64,000 nt of DNA from JADKIH01 sp031385005 (GTDB taxonomy: Bacteria > Bacteroidota > Bacteroidia > AKYH767-A > 2013-40CM-41-45), in NCBI GenBank assembly GCA_031385005.1, contig JANNBB010000027.1, forward strand, positions 62,001-126,000, written 5' to 3'. Of this stretch, positions 1-8,596 are shown in pieces. Every line of letters starts with the position of its first letter. The stretch's first letter is position 1. Below the pieces are notes generated by a model. It was not told where the DNA came from, searched no databases, and saw only the letters and a program-made list of their open reading frames with translations. A program made the position numbers and the translations under genes.

Positions 1-895
1 ACCCTTCTGCACGATTGATCGTTGGTTCCCAATTCAGAATTTTACGCGCACGGGTAATGTCGGGCTGACGTTGCTTCGGATCATCCTGAGGTAGTGGCAA
101 AGAAATTATTTTCTGTTTCGTTCCTGTCAATTTAATAATCTCTTCCGCGAAAGCACGAATACTTATTTCATCCGGATTGCCGATGTTGACGGGTAAATGA
201 TAGTCACTGAGTAGAAGACGGTAGATTCCCTCTACGAGATCGTCCACATAACAAAAAGAACGCGTCTGACTTCCATCACCGAAAATGGTAAGATTTTCAC
301 CGCGCAATGCTTGTCCGATGAATGCAGGCAATGCTCTTCCATCGTTCAGCCGCATTCGTGGTCCGTAAGTGTTGAAAATTCTTACGATCCTTGTTTCCAG
401 TCCATGATAGGTATGATAAGCCATCGTTATCGCTTCCTGAAAACGTTTCGCTTCGTCATATACGCCGCGTGGCCCGATAGGATTTACATTCCCCCAATAA
501 TCTTCATTCTGTGGATGAACGAGTGGATCGCCATATACTTCAGATGTGGAAGCAACGAGCATTCGCGCCCCTTTTGCTTTTGCTAAGCCGAGTAAATTAT
601 GTGTTCCGAGAGAACTGACCTTTAGGGTTTGAATTGGGATTTTCAGGTAATCTATCGGACTGGCAGGTGATGCGAAGTGAAGAATGTAGTCGAGATTTCC
701 CGGTACCGAAACAAATTTCGAAACGTCGTGGTGATAAAATTCGAATTCTTTAATCTTAAACAGGTGTTCGATATTTTTCAAGTCTCCGGTAATCATGTTA
801 TCCATTCCGACAACAGCATATCCTTCGCGGATAAAGCGATCAGAGAGATGAGATCCTAAAAATCCGGCTGCTCCGGAGATGAGTATTCTTTTCAT
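1..895 (-). CDS. UDP-glucuronate decarboxylase (UDP-xylose synthase), 3' end cut by the window
   Basis: Translating the minus strand from ATG at 895 gives an extended SDR enzyme that runs off the window start. It begins with MKRILISGAAGFLGSH, whose GxxGxxG motif binds NAD. A TSEVYGD block follows and then the catalytic YDEAKR (YxxxK). The RIFNTYGPRM and NDGRALPAF segments are typical of UDP-glucuronate decarboxylases, which oxidise and decarboxylate UDP-glucuronate to UDP-xylose in the cytoplasm. The substrate is the product of the UDP-glucose dehydrogenase gene that starts upstream, so the two enzymes act in sequence. The gap to that gene is only 19 bases, which suggests one operon. About 298 residues are visible. 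A dTDP-glucose dehydratase is the main alternative, but the sequence pattern favours decarboxylase. Confidence 0.9.
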   Translation of the reverse strand, partial: MKRILISGAAGFLGSHLSDRFIREGYAVVGMDNMITGDLKNIEHLFKIKEFEFYHHDVSKFVSVPGNLDYILHFASPASPIDYLKIPIQTLKVSSLGTHNLLGLAKAKGARMLVASTSEVYGDPLVHPQNEDYWGNVNPIGPRGVYDEAKRFQEAITMAYHTYHGLETRIVRIFNTYGPRMRLNDGRALPAFIGQALRGENLTIFGDGSQTRSFCYVDDLVEGIYRLLLSDYHLPVNIGNPDEISIRAFAEEIIKLTGTKQKIISLPLPQDDPKQRQPDITRARKILNWEPTINRAEG

Positions 896-914
896 TGAGT
901 GTGTGTGTTCTTCT

Positions 915-2225
915 TTAGTTTATTTTATTTCTGCCGATGCTATAGTAAGTGAATCCAAGGTTTTTCATTTGTTTGAGGTCGTACAGATTTCTTCCGTCGA
1001 AGATCAGTTTATTCTTCATTAAATCTTTTACGCGATCAAACTCGGGAGTCCGGAAGAGGGACCATTCTGTAGCGATGATCAGAAAATCAGCTCCGTCTAA
1101 CGTATCGTATTCATCTTTGCCAAAGGAAATTTTGTCGCCGAGAAGTGTTTTTACATTATTCATCGCTTCGGGATCGAAGGCCTTTATGCTTACTTTTTCT
1201 TTCAGAAGTTCTTTTATGATATGTAAGGATGGTGCTTCACGAATGTCATCTGTATCGGGTTTGAAAGCCAATCCCCAGATGGCGGCTTTTTTGCCTTTCA
1301 GTTCTTTTCCGAAATGATCTCTAACCTTATCTAGCAATACGGTTTTCTGTTTCTCATTCACATCCATTACAGAGTCGAGAATTTTAAAATCGTATTTGTG
1401 CTGTTTGGAAGTGTGAGCGAGTGCCTGTACATCCTTCGGAAAACAACTGCCACCATAGCCGATGCCGGCGAAAAGAAAGCGCTTACCAATTCTCTCATCT
1501 GTACCGATACCAGCCCTTACTGAATCAACATTTGCTCCAACTCGTTCACAAAGATTGGCGATTTCATTCATGAAAGTAATCTTGGTGGCCAGAAAAGCAT
1601 TGGCTGCATATTTTGTAAGCTCTGATGAGCGTTCATCCATGAAGAAAATCGGATTTCCCTGACGGACGTATGGAGAATATAAATCTGTCATTACCTCTTT
1701 AGCTTTTTCCGATTGTGTACCGATTACAATTCTATCCGGTTTCATAAAATCATCTACTGCAAATCCTTCTCGTAAAAATTCCGGATTGGAAACAACATCG
1801 AAATCGATCTTGCAGTTTTTGGAAATAACTTTTTTTACTTTCTCCGCAGTACCAACAGGAACAGTGCTTTTGTTTACGATGATGCAATAATCTTTTAGGA
1901 GCTTTCCCAAATCATCTGCCACCTGCAAAATATATTTGAGATCAGCCGACCCGTCTTCACCCGGTGGAGTAGGAAGTGCAAGAAAAATTACACTCGCTTC
2001 TTTGATACCTTCTTTTAAGTCCGTCGTAAATTGAAGACGACCTTGTTTGATATTTCTCTCGAAAATTACATCCAAGTGTGGTTCGTAAATAGGTATTTCA
2101 CCTTTCTGAAGTTTGGCTACTTTTTTCTTGTCGATGTCTACGCACATTACCTGATTGCCGGTTTCCGCCAGACAAGTACCTGTGACAAGACCGACATAAC
2201 CGGTTCCTACAACTGCTATTTTCAT
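915..2225 (-). CDS. ugd: UDP-glucose 6-dehydrogenase
   Basis: The 436-residue protein has the family's usual length. An N-terminal Rossmann domain carries GTGYVGLVTG (residues 7-16), with NKSTVPVGT near 118-126 and NPEFLREG near 147-154. The catalytic cysteine is C261 in GYGGSCFPKD, and the C-terminal UDP-binding domain ends with FDGRNLY. It oxidises UDP-glucose to UDP-glucuronate with two NAD. It lies between the decarboxylase gene and an aminotransferase gene on the same strand (70-base gap upstream), so a nucleotide-sugar operon for surface glycans is likely. Confidence 0.96.
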   Translation of the reverse strand: MKIAVVGTGYVGLVTGTCLAETGNQVMCVDIDKKKVAKLQKGEIPIYEPHLDVIFERNIKQGRLQFTTDLKEGIKEASVIFLALPTPPGEDGSADLKYILQVADDLGKLLKDYCIIVNKSTVPVGTAEKVKKVISKNCKIDFDVVSNPEFLREGFAVDDFMKPDRIVIGTQSEKAKEVMTDLYSPYVRQGNPIFFMDERSSELTKYAANAFLATKITFMNEIANLCERVGANVDSVRAGIGTDERIGKRFLFAGIGYGGSCFPKDVQALAHTSKQHKYDFKILDSVMDVNEKQKTVLLDKVRDHFGKELKGKKAAIWGLAFKPDTDDIREAPSLHIIKELLKEKVSIKAFDPEAMNNVKTLLGDKISFGKDEYDTLDGADFLIIATEWSLFRTPEFDRVKDLMKNKLIFDGRNLYDLKQMKNLGFTYYSIGRNKIN

Positions 2226-2295
2226 AAAATTATTTTCTTTTCATTCCCTGTGAAAAGGGTTGGAATTAATTAATGTTTCCGTCAGGAAAACGGAA

Positions 2296-3429
2296 TTAAA
2301 TATTATTCATAAAGTCAAGAACATTGTCACTGATGTATGTCAACGTTTCTTTGTCCAGCTCCGTATGTATAGGAAGAGAAATTACACTCTTGCAAAGATT
2401 TTCCGTTACAGGGAAGTCGCCTTCTTTGTATCGGGGATCGGTGTAAGCTTTTTGCATGTGCAATGGAACCGGATAATAAATCATTGCCGGAATATCTTTT
2501 GAAGCCAGATATTCACGGAGCTTATTGCGGTCTGCATCTTTCAGAACTAGTGTGTATTGATGAAACACATGATTGGAATAAGGAACTCTTTCGGGAATGC
2601 TGATCTTTGGATGATTGGCGAAAGCTTTATCATAATGTGCCGCAGCTTGCTGACGTGCTTTTGCATATTCATCGAGGTGACGAAGTTTGATTCTTAAAAT
2701 CGCCGCCTGAATACTGTCGAGGCGTGAATTTACTCCTACTTCGTCGTGGTAATATTGAACAGACTGACCATGATTGGCAATCATTCTGATTTTTTTGGCA
2801 AGTTCGTCGTCGTTGGTGAAAATGGCGCCGCCATCACCGTAACAACCCAGGTTTTTTGATGGGAAAAAAGAAGTACAACCAACCGTGCTTATCGTTCCCG
2901 CTTTTTTAACAGAGCCATCTTTCATTTTAAAATCGGCTCCAATGGCTTGCGCATTGTCTTCGATTACAAAAAGATTTTTTCTTTTGGCAATTTCATTGAT
3001 GGCTTCCATGTCGGAACATTGTCCGAAAAGATGTACGGGTACAATTGCACGAGTCTTAGGTGTGATGGCTGCTTCAATGGCTTTTGGATCGATGGTAAAT
3101 GAACCCGGAATGACATCTACTAAAACAGGTTTTAACTTCAGCAATGCAATAACTTCAGCCGTAGCCACATACGTAAAACTCGCTGTAATTACCTCATCAC
3201 CGGGCTGTAAACCGAGAGCCATCATGGCAATCTGCAATGCATCGGTACCGTTGGCACATGGAATGACATGCTTAACGCCCAGGTATTTTTCCAACTCGGC
3301 TTGAAAAGCTTTGACTTCCGGACCGTTGATAAAAGCGGTAGAATGAATTACATCGATAACTGCCTTATCAATTTCAGGTTGGATTTTTTCGTATTGACCT
3401 TTGAGGTCAACCATCTGTATTTTCTTCAT
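2296..3429 (-). CDS. DegT/DnrJ/EryC1/StrS family sugar aminotransferase (WbpE-like)
   Basis: This is a PLP-dependent aminotransferase of about 377 residues acting on keto sugars bound to a nucleotide. It shows IEDNAQAIGA, which stacks on and binds PLP, then TSFFPSKNLGCYGDGGA with the Schiff-base lysine (K197 if counted from the ATG at 3444), and NSRLDSIQAAIL. Early residues MKKIQMVDLKGQY match the usual N terminus of the family, so the ATG at 3429 is preferred. A possible promoter element TATATTCG at 3459-3452 would start transcription almost at the upstream ATG at 3444. The closest remembered relatives act on UDP-3-keto-GlcNAcA (WbpE), but the substrate is inferred. It is first in a run with ugd and the decarboxylase gene. 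Confidence 0.88.
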   Translation of the reverse strand: MKKIQMVDLKGQYEKIQPEIDKAVIDVIHSTAFINGPEVKAFQAELEKYLGVKHVIPCANGTDALQIAMMALGLQPGDEVITASFTYVATAEVIALLKLKPVLVDVIPGSFTIDPKAIEAAITPKTRAIVPVHLFGQCSDMEAINEIAKRKNLFVIEDNAQAIGADFKMKDGSVKKAGTISTVGCTSFFPSKNLGCYGDGGAIFTNDDELAKKIRMIANHGQSVQYYHDEVGVNSRLDSIQAAILRIKLRHLDEYAKARQQAAAHYDKAFANHPKISIPERVPYSNHVFHQYTLVLKDADRNKLREYLASKDIPAMIYYPVPLHMQKAYTDPRYKEGDFPVTENLCKSVISLPIHTELDKETLTYISDNVLDFMNNI

Positions 3430-3619
3430 CTGAACTGTTTCCATAGAGTGCGAATATACGTTGAAAATCAGATATAAAAAGGGTTGTTTTAGGGTAAAAA
3501 CAGTTAATCGGAGTCAATTTTTAAAGACAAAGAAAATTTTCAAAAACATTCGTTTTTTGCCTGTTTTCCTTATTGATTAAAATACTTTTTCTGCATTTAA
3601 CAGATGAAATTCTTCCCGG

Positions 3620-3648
3620 TTGCACATTCCGTTAAAAATTTATCTTTG
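3620..3648 (+). promoter_or_regulatory. Bacteroidota-type promoter for pdhA
   Basis: TTG at 3620-3622 and TATCTTTG at 3641-3648 are separated by 18 bases and match the Bacteroidetes primary sigma factor consensus (TTG / TAnnTTTG). Transcription should start near 3654, just before the ATG at 3661. An in-frame ATG at 3604 lies upstream of this promoter and is therefore not the start. Confidence 0.75.
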
Positions 3649-3660
3649 CCTACTCAGATT

Positions 3661-4656
3661 ATGGCTAAAACTAAATTTACTAAGAAAATCTACCTTAAAT
3701 GGTATGAAGATATGCTCCTCATGCGCAAGTTTGAAGAGCGTGCAGGACAACTCTACGGAATGCAAAAGATAAAGGGCTTTTGTCACCTATACATCGGACA
3801 AGAAGCCGTTGTAGCAGGTGCGATGTCGACATTGCTGCCGGATGACAATATGATAACGGCTTACCGCGACCATGCGCATGCGATTGCGAAGGGAGTTTCT
3901 TCCCGCGCTGTTATGGCCGAGTTGTATGGAAAAGCAACCGGTTGTTCGAAAGGTAAAGGCGGATCGATGCACATGTTTGATGCAGAGCATAAATTTTTCG
4001 GCGGACACGGTATCGTCGGCGGACAAATTCCACTCGGCGCAGGAATTGCTTTCGCTGAAAAATACAATGGAACAAAAAATGTCACCGTTTGTTACATGGG
4101 CGATGGTGCCGTAAGACAAGGCGCTTTTCACGAAGCATTGAACATGGCCATGCTATGGTCCTTGCCTGTAATTTTTGTGATCGAAAACAACAATTACGCA
4201 ATGGGTACTTCTGTTGAGCGTACCAGTAACATGACCGATTTATACAAACTCGGACTAGCCTACGACATGCCTTCAGAGCCCGTCGATGGAATGGTTGTAG
4301 AAGAAGTTCACGAAGCCATGGAAAAAGCTGTTAATCGTGCACGCGAAGGAAAAGGCCCGTCCCTTATTGAGATTAATACCTATCGTTACAAAGGACATTC
4401 CATGAGTGATCCCGCAAAGTACCGCACGAAAGAAGAAGTAGAATCTTACAAAGCAAAAGATCCGTTGGAAGTTGTTTTAAAAACAATCCGTGACAATAAA
4501 ATTGCCACGGATACTGAAATTGATTTAATCAATAATAAAATCCGCGATATCGTTGAAGACTCAGTTGTGTTCTCCGAAGAATCTCCATACCCTGATCCGA
4601 AGGAATTGTATACGGATGTTTATGTGCAGAAGGATTATCCGTATATAATGGATTAG
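3661..4656 (+). CDS. pdhA: Pyruvate dehydrogenase E1 component, alpha subunit
   Basis: The 331-residue protein is the thiamine-diphosphate-binding half of the heterotetrameric E1, which decarboxylates pyruvate and passes the acetyl unit to E2. It shows GFCHLYIGQEA, YRDHAHA, KGGSMHMFD and HGIVGGQIPLGAG. The TPP/Mg motif runs from MGDGAVRQGAFHE to ENNNYAMGTS, and the phosphorylation-loop region reads YRYKGHSMSDP. The start was set at 3661 because a promoter lies at 3620-3648. No E1-beta gene is visible here. The E2 gene lies 3.9 kb downstream beyond three T9SS genes, although E1-alpha and E2 genes are usually neighbours in related bacteria as far as I recall. Confidence 0.96.
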   Translation: MAKTKFTKKIYLKWYEDMLLMRKFEERAGQLYGMQKIKGFCHLYIGQEAVVAGAMSTLLPDDNMITAYRDHAHAIAKGVSSRAVMAELYGKATGCSKGKGGSMHMFDAEHKFFGGHGIVGGQIPLGAGIAFAEKYNGTKNVTVCYMGDGAVRQGAFHEALNMAMLWSLPVIFVIENNNYAMGTSVERTSNMTDLYKLGLAYDMPSEPVDGMVVEEVHEAMEKAVNRAREGKGPSLIEINTYRYKGHSMSDPAKYRTKEEVESYKAKDPLEVVLKTIRDNKIATDTEIDLINNKIRDIVEDSVVFSEESPYPDPKELYTDVYVQKDYPYIMD

Positions 4657-4900
4657 ATGATTGTTGGTTTTTTTGGAATATCTGTGATTTGATTTTGATT
4701 CAAGTAGTTTGGTTTTTATTTAAAATTTTGATACCTTCAAACAACATATATTAATAACTGATTTAGTAATACTTTTTTGCTGATTTATAAAAAAGGTAAA
4801 GCTCAGTAATTTAAAAGTGTTTGTTGGATTTAAGTTTATGAACAATTACTTGGGGTAATCGTTTTCCAACTTCAATTTTTATTAATAAAGGAATACTATT

Positions 4901-6496
4901 GTGAAACGCATTTCTACACTTCTTTTAACCTACTTTTTTTTTACATGTTTATTATTTTCTCAACCTCCAATTCAATGGCAGAAATCGATAGGTGGTTCGG
5001 GATGCGAAGAGTCATATTCAATACAGCAAACTTATGATGGGGGGTATATTGTTGCCGGAAGCACCGGTTCTTTCAATAGTGGTGATGTAACTGGTAGTTT
5101 AGGGGGTTGGGATTATTGGATTGTCAAACTTAATAGTGTTGGCATTATTCAATGGGAGAAATGCTTGGGTGGAACGGATTATGATTATGCATATTCTATT
5201 CAGCAAACAGCAGATGGTGGTTATATTGTTGCAGGCCAAACAATTTCAAATGATATAAACGTCTCAGGTAATCATGGGAATATAGATGCCTGGGTTGTAA
5301 AGTTAGATAGTGTAGGTAATATTTTGTGGAAAAAATGTTTCGGAGGAAGCAATAGTGAAGCAGCTCGATCCATACATCAAACAAATGATGGCGGGTATAT
5401 TGTTGCTGGTTTTTCAGATTCTAATGATGGTGATTTAACAATCAATCAAGGGGTTGCTGATTATTGGATTTTTAAATTAGATAGTACAGGTAATTTGATT
5501 TGGCAGAAAAGTTTTGGCGGAAGTAATGAAGACAAGGCGTGGTCTATTCATCAAACATCTGATGGGGGTTATATTATTGGAGGTGAAACTAACTCATTAA
5601 ACGGAGACGTGCCAGGAAATCATGGCTACTTTGATTACTGGATAATTAAATTAAACGAATTAGGTGATACTGTTCAATGGAAGAAAACTTTTGGTGGTAG
5701 TGGGGAAGATCGATTATTTTCTATAAAGCAAACTTTTGATGAGGGCTATATTATTGCAGGAGAAGCTTCCTCAATTGATGGAGATGTTGTAGGGAATCAT
5801 AATGTTTCAGGTTCCATTTCGGATTTTTGGATTGTCAAACTAGATGTTCTCGGAAACATTCAATGGAGTAAATGTTTAGGCGGTACTGCAGTTGAGAAAG
5901 CATATTCTGTCGAGCAAACGATAGATTCCGGATATATTGTTGCCGGACTTTCTACTTCAAATGATGGAGATGTTTCCGGAAATATTGGCCAGGATTATTG
6001 GATAGTTAAACTCGATAATTCAGGTTTTATTGAATGGCAAAACTGTTATGGTGGCACCTTTGCCGAGGTTGCACAATCAATTCAACCCACTACAGACGGT
6101 GGATTTATAGTAGTTGGAGAAACTTTTTCTAACGATAGCGATGTTACGGGAAATCATGGATGTAGTGATAATTGGGTAGTAAAATTAGATTCGTCTATTA
6201 ACGTCATTGTGAAAGAAATTTCAAAAAAAGACTCTAACCTTAAAGTGTTTCCTAGTCCATTTTCAAACAGTACTAATCTATTTTTCAATTTTCAAAATTC
6301 CATAATAAATATTGTAGAAATCCGGAATATAGACGGAAGACTTATTAAATCTTTAAATGGTAAAGGTAGAGGTTCACTTTTTTGGGATGCAACTAGTAAT
6401 TCAGGTGAAAAAGTTGAAGCGGGACTTTATTTTATATCAATCATTTCAAATAATTATTTTGAAACTCAAAAAGTAGTTTATTTAGGAAATTATTAA
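4901..6496 (+). CDS. Secreted seven-repeat (propeller-like) protein with T9SS sorting domain
   Basis: The 531-residue protein starts at GTG with a signal peptide (residues 1-20, ending in LLFSQ). It holds seven tandem repeats of 57-61 residues over about 25-425. Each reads roughly IxWxKxxGGSxxExAxSI, then QTxDGGYIVAG, then DGDVxGN, then DYWIVKLD. Seven such units suggest a seven-bladed beta-propeller; that is inference. Residues from about 445 form a T9SS type A C-terminal sorting domain (KVFPSPFSN, then GLYFISI), so the product is expected on the cell surface or outside the cell. The gene looks more AT-rich than pdhA. Its function is unknown. Confidence 0.88.
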   Translation: MKRISTLLLTYFFFTCLLFSQPPIQWQKSIGGSGCEESYSIQQTYDGGYIVAGSTGSFNSGDVTGSLGGWDYWIVKLNSVGIIQWEKCLGGTDYDYAYSIQQTADGGYIVAGQTISNDINVSGNHGNIDAWVVKLDSVGNILWKKCFGGSNSEAARSIHQTNDGGYIVAGFSDSNDGDLTINQGVADYWIFKLDSTGNLIWQKSFGGSNEDKAWSIHQTSDGGYIIGGETNSLNGDVPGNHGYFDYWIIKLNELGDTVQWKKTFGGSGEDRLFSIKQTFDEGYIIAGEASSIDGDVVGNHNVSGSISDFWIVKLDVLGNIQWSKCLGGTAVEKAYSVEQTIDSGYIVAGLSTSNDGDVSGNIGQDYWIVKLDNSGFIEWQNCYGGTFAEVAQSIQPTTDGGFIVVGETFSNDSDVTGNHGCSDNWVVKLDSSINVIVKEISKKDSNLKVFPSPFSNSTNLFFNFQNSIINIVEIRNIDGRLIKSLNGKGRGSLFWDATSNSGEKVEAGLYFISIISNNYFETQKVVYLGNY

Positions 6497-6523
6497 ATTT
6501 CAATTATTCATTAAAAAAATTGC

Positions 6524-6650
6524 TAGAGCAAAGCTTTATTAAATCCCCTTACATTAATATAGAAAATTCGGAGCCGGGCATTTATTTTTATACGCTTACC
6601 GGTAAGGAAGGAATGATAAAATAGGGAAATTGGTGATGATGGAAAAATAG
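6524..6650 (+). pseudogene. Remnant of a T9SS gene 3' end, duplicated from the gene ending at 8533
   Basis: Bases from about 6524 to 6650 closely match the last ~125 bases of the T9SS gene at 7478-8533 (about 8409-8533). Identity is near perfect from GAGCCGGGCATTTATTTT onward. The segment encodes PGIYFYTLTGKEGMIK, but a one-base deletion and a C-to-T change create a stop (AAATAG instead of AAAACAGGG). It has no start or upstream part. It looks like what remains of a paralogue lost by recombination, next to the truncated gene at 6669. Confidence 0.75.
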
Positions 6651-6668
6651 AGAAAAGTCCGGAAGGAA

Positions 6669-7466
6669 ATGAACTGCATCGGCGCAAGGCAAACCATAGA
6701 AAATTGCCGTACACATACCAATTACACCATGAAAGACGCTTTCTTTAATGCAGATACGATAGCACTTCAGCAATGGAATAAGGTACAGGTACATGTTTTT
6801 GGTATGCATAACCACGGCTTAAATGCCTGCGATTGTGATCATGAGTTGAGTGCTTTGACCAATTGTAATTTTATAGGCGATGCCAATGGAAACATAGTCC
6901 CTGCAGGTGGCAGCGGCTGGGCAGGAAACAGAAATTGTCCGATTCATCCCACCTGGCAATATCCGGATACGCATTACAACCATCATCATTCTTACCATGG
7001 CGTTTTAAATATCTGGAATTCGTTTGAATGGGACAGTGTATCACAAAGACCCGGCGGTTTCAACCAGGCCTTTGTAACGCCACCTGCTGCTATTCACCCC
7101 ATAGTGAGTAAATATGAACATGCCATGGATCCAAACCGTGTAAACGATTTATTTACCGGTTATCCACCCTATGTTTATACCACAACAACAGGCATGCAGA
7201 ATTACTGCATGGATCCTCAAAAGATCCGTAAAAAACCGGACCTCGAGAAGGAAATAACGATACATCCCAACCCGGCCACAAAAACGATAACCGTTGAAAA
7301 TGTTTCTATCGGAAAATTAATTACCATCAGTAATTCGCTTGGTCAGTTCTTATTGAATAAAAAGGCCACCGGCCCGGTAGAGGAAATAGATATAAAACAA
7401 TTCCCGCCCGGTATTTATTTAATTTCCATAGACGGCATACCGGCAAAAAAATTCATAAAAACATAA
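6669..7466 (+). CDS. 5'-truncated T9SS-sorted protein of unknown function
   Basis: The 265-residue reading frame has no signal peptide and opens right after the stop of a decayed gene remnant (in-frame TAG at 6648). That is unexpected for a protein carrying a T9SS sorting domain (ITIHPNPATKTITVEN at about 195, ending in PPGIYLISIDG). The body is rich in His, Cys and Asn (HNHGLNACDCDHE; YPDTHYNHHHSYHG), which might bind metal or form a catalytic site, but I do not recognise the family. The 5' part was most likely removed when the upstream remnant was fused to it, so it is probably not exported. The alternative, a genuine cytoplasmic start at 6669, seems unlikely. Confidence 0.6.
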   Translation: MNCIGARQTIENCRTHTNYTMKDAFFNADTIALQQWNKVQVHVFGMHNHGLNACDCDHELSALTNCNFIGDANGNIVPAGGSGWAGNRNCPIHPTWQYPDTHYNHHHSYHGVLNIWNSFEWDSVSQRPGGFNQAFVTPPAAIHPIVSKYEHAMDPNRVNDLFTGYPPYVYTTTTGMQNYCMDPQKIRKKPDLEKEITIHPNPATKTITVENVSIGKLITISNSLGQFLLNKKATGPVEEIDIKQFPPGIYLISIDGIPAKKFIKT

Positions 7467-7477
7467 AAGCAAATGCG

Positions 7478-8533
7478 ATGAAAAATATAACAATAATTTT
7501 TTTGCTTTCTATATTTATTAAATCAGTAGAAGCACAGAATCTAATACCGAATCCGAGTTTTGAAGATAAAGTGCAATGTCCTTATCAAAACGATACATTA
7601 CTATGCCTAGCTTTTGATACTAGTAACACTTGTGTATATTGGTCATCTGAAAGCACTTGTTTTGACAGTGTATTGATAGGTTGGTCATCGTATGGTGATA
7701 CGCCGAATTATTTTAATTCTTGTGCAAATGTTTCAAGACCGGAATGCGGAGTCCCCAATAATATCGTTGGTCGACAAGCTGCAATAGATGGTGATGCATA
7801 TGTTGGAATAGGGACTGTTTCCTTTTGGCCTTTAAGCGGGCCCAATGCCAGAGAATACATAGGCACACCTTTACTAACTCCTTTGACAATAGGGATTCGG
7901 TATTATGTATCCGCATATATCTGCCGGTCTGTGACACATTATCCTTTAGCACAAAACGTAGGAGGGGCAAACAACAACCTGGGCTTTCGGTTTTCAACGG
8001 TGAGTTTCTCTCAGCATGATTCGGTATTGATCAATAATTTCGCTCATGTAAATGACACGACCATAATCACCGACAGCATAGGGTGGACTCGCATATCGGG
8101 TTCTTTTATAGCAGATTCGGCTTATGAATATGTTGCATTGGGCAATTTTTTTGACGATGCACATACCGATACCATGGATATATTTTTAGGAATCGGTTTG
8201 CAATTTAATCATGCCTACTACCTGATCGATCAGGTATGTGTATCAACAGATTCGTTAACTTGCAAATTGGTAACTGGAAATGAAGAAATAAATAAATCGA
8301 GGGTGAATTTGTATCCGAATCCTGTAAGTGGACTTCTGAAAGCAGAGGTAGATGATGAGAAAGAAGTAACACTGATTATTTACGATAAGCAGTTAAAGAA
8401 AGTACTTCAACAAAGTTTTTTTAAATCCGCCTACATGAACACAGAAAACCTGGAGCCGGGCATTTATTTTTATACGCTTACCGGTAAGGAAGGAATGATA
8501 AAAACAGGGAAATTGGTGATGATGGAGGAGTAG
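7478..8533 (+). CDS. Secreted T9SS-sorted protein with N-terminal PNPSFE domain
   Basis: The 351-residue protein has a signal peptide (about 1-19, ending VEAQ). Then comes NLIPNPSFEDKVQCP, the start of a domain found in many Bacteroidota surface proteins, often ahead of OmpA or sorting domains, with paired cysteines. The C terminus is a T9SS type A sorting domain (RVNLYPNPVSG, then LEPGIYFYTLTGK). It follows the truncated gene by 11 bases. Its own 3' end is duplicated at 6524-6650. The molecular role is unknown. Confidence 0.85.
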   Translation: MKNITIIFLLSIFIKSVEAQNLIPNPSFEDKVQCPYQNDTLLCLAFDTSNTCVYWSSESTCFDSVLIGWSSYGDTPNYFNSCANVSRPECGVPNNIVGRQAAIDGDAYVGIGTVSFWPLSGPNAREYIGTPLLTPLTIGIRYYVSAYICRSVTHYPLAQNVGGANNNLGFRFSTVSFSQHDSVLINNFAHVNDTTIITDSIGWTRISGSFIADSAYEYVALGNFFDDAHTDTMDIFLGIGLQFNHAYYLIDQVCVSTDSLTCKLVTGNEEINKSRVNLYPNPVSGLLKAEVDDEKEVTLIIYDKQLKKVLQQSFFKSAYMNTENLEPGIYFYTLTGKEGMIKTGKLVMMEE

Positions 8534-8596
8534 AGAAAAATTTATACTTTTGAATTCTATTATACTTCAATTACCCAATAAAAAAACTCCCAAACA

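Noticed and set aside
3604..3660. Upstream ATG as start of pdhA
   Set aside because: A promoter with TTG and TATCTTTG lies inside this segment, so the mRNA begins after it.
5196..5384. Opposite-strand frames across repeat-rich surface-protein genes
   Set aside because: They are shadows of the strongly supported genes on the other strand.
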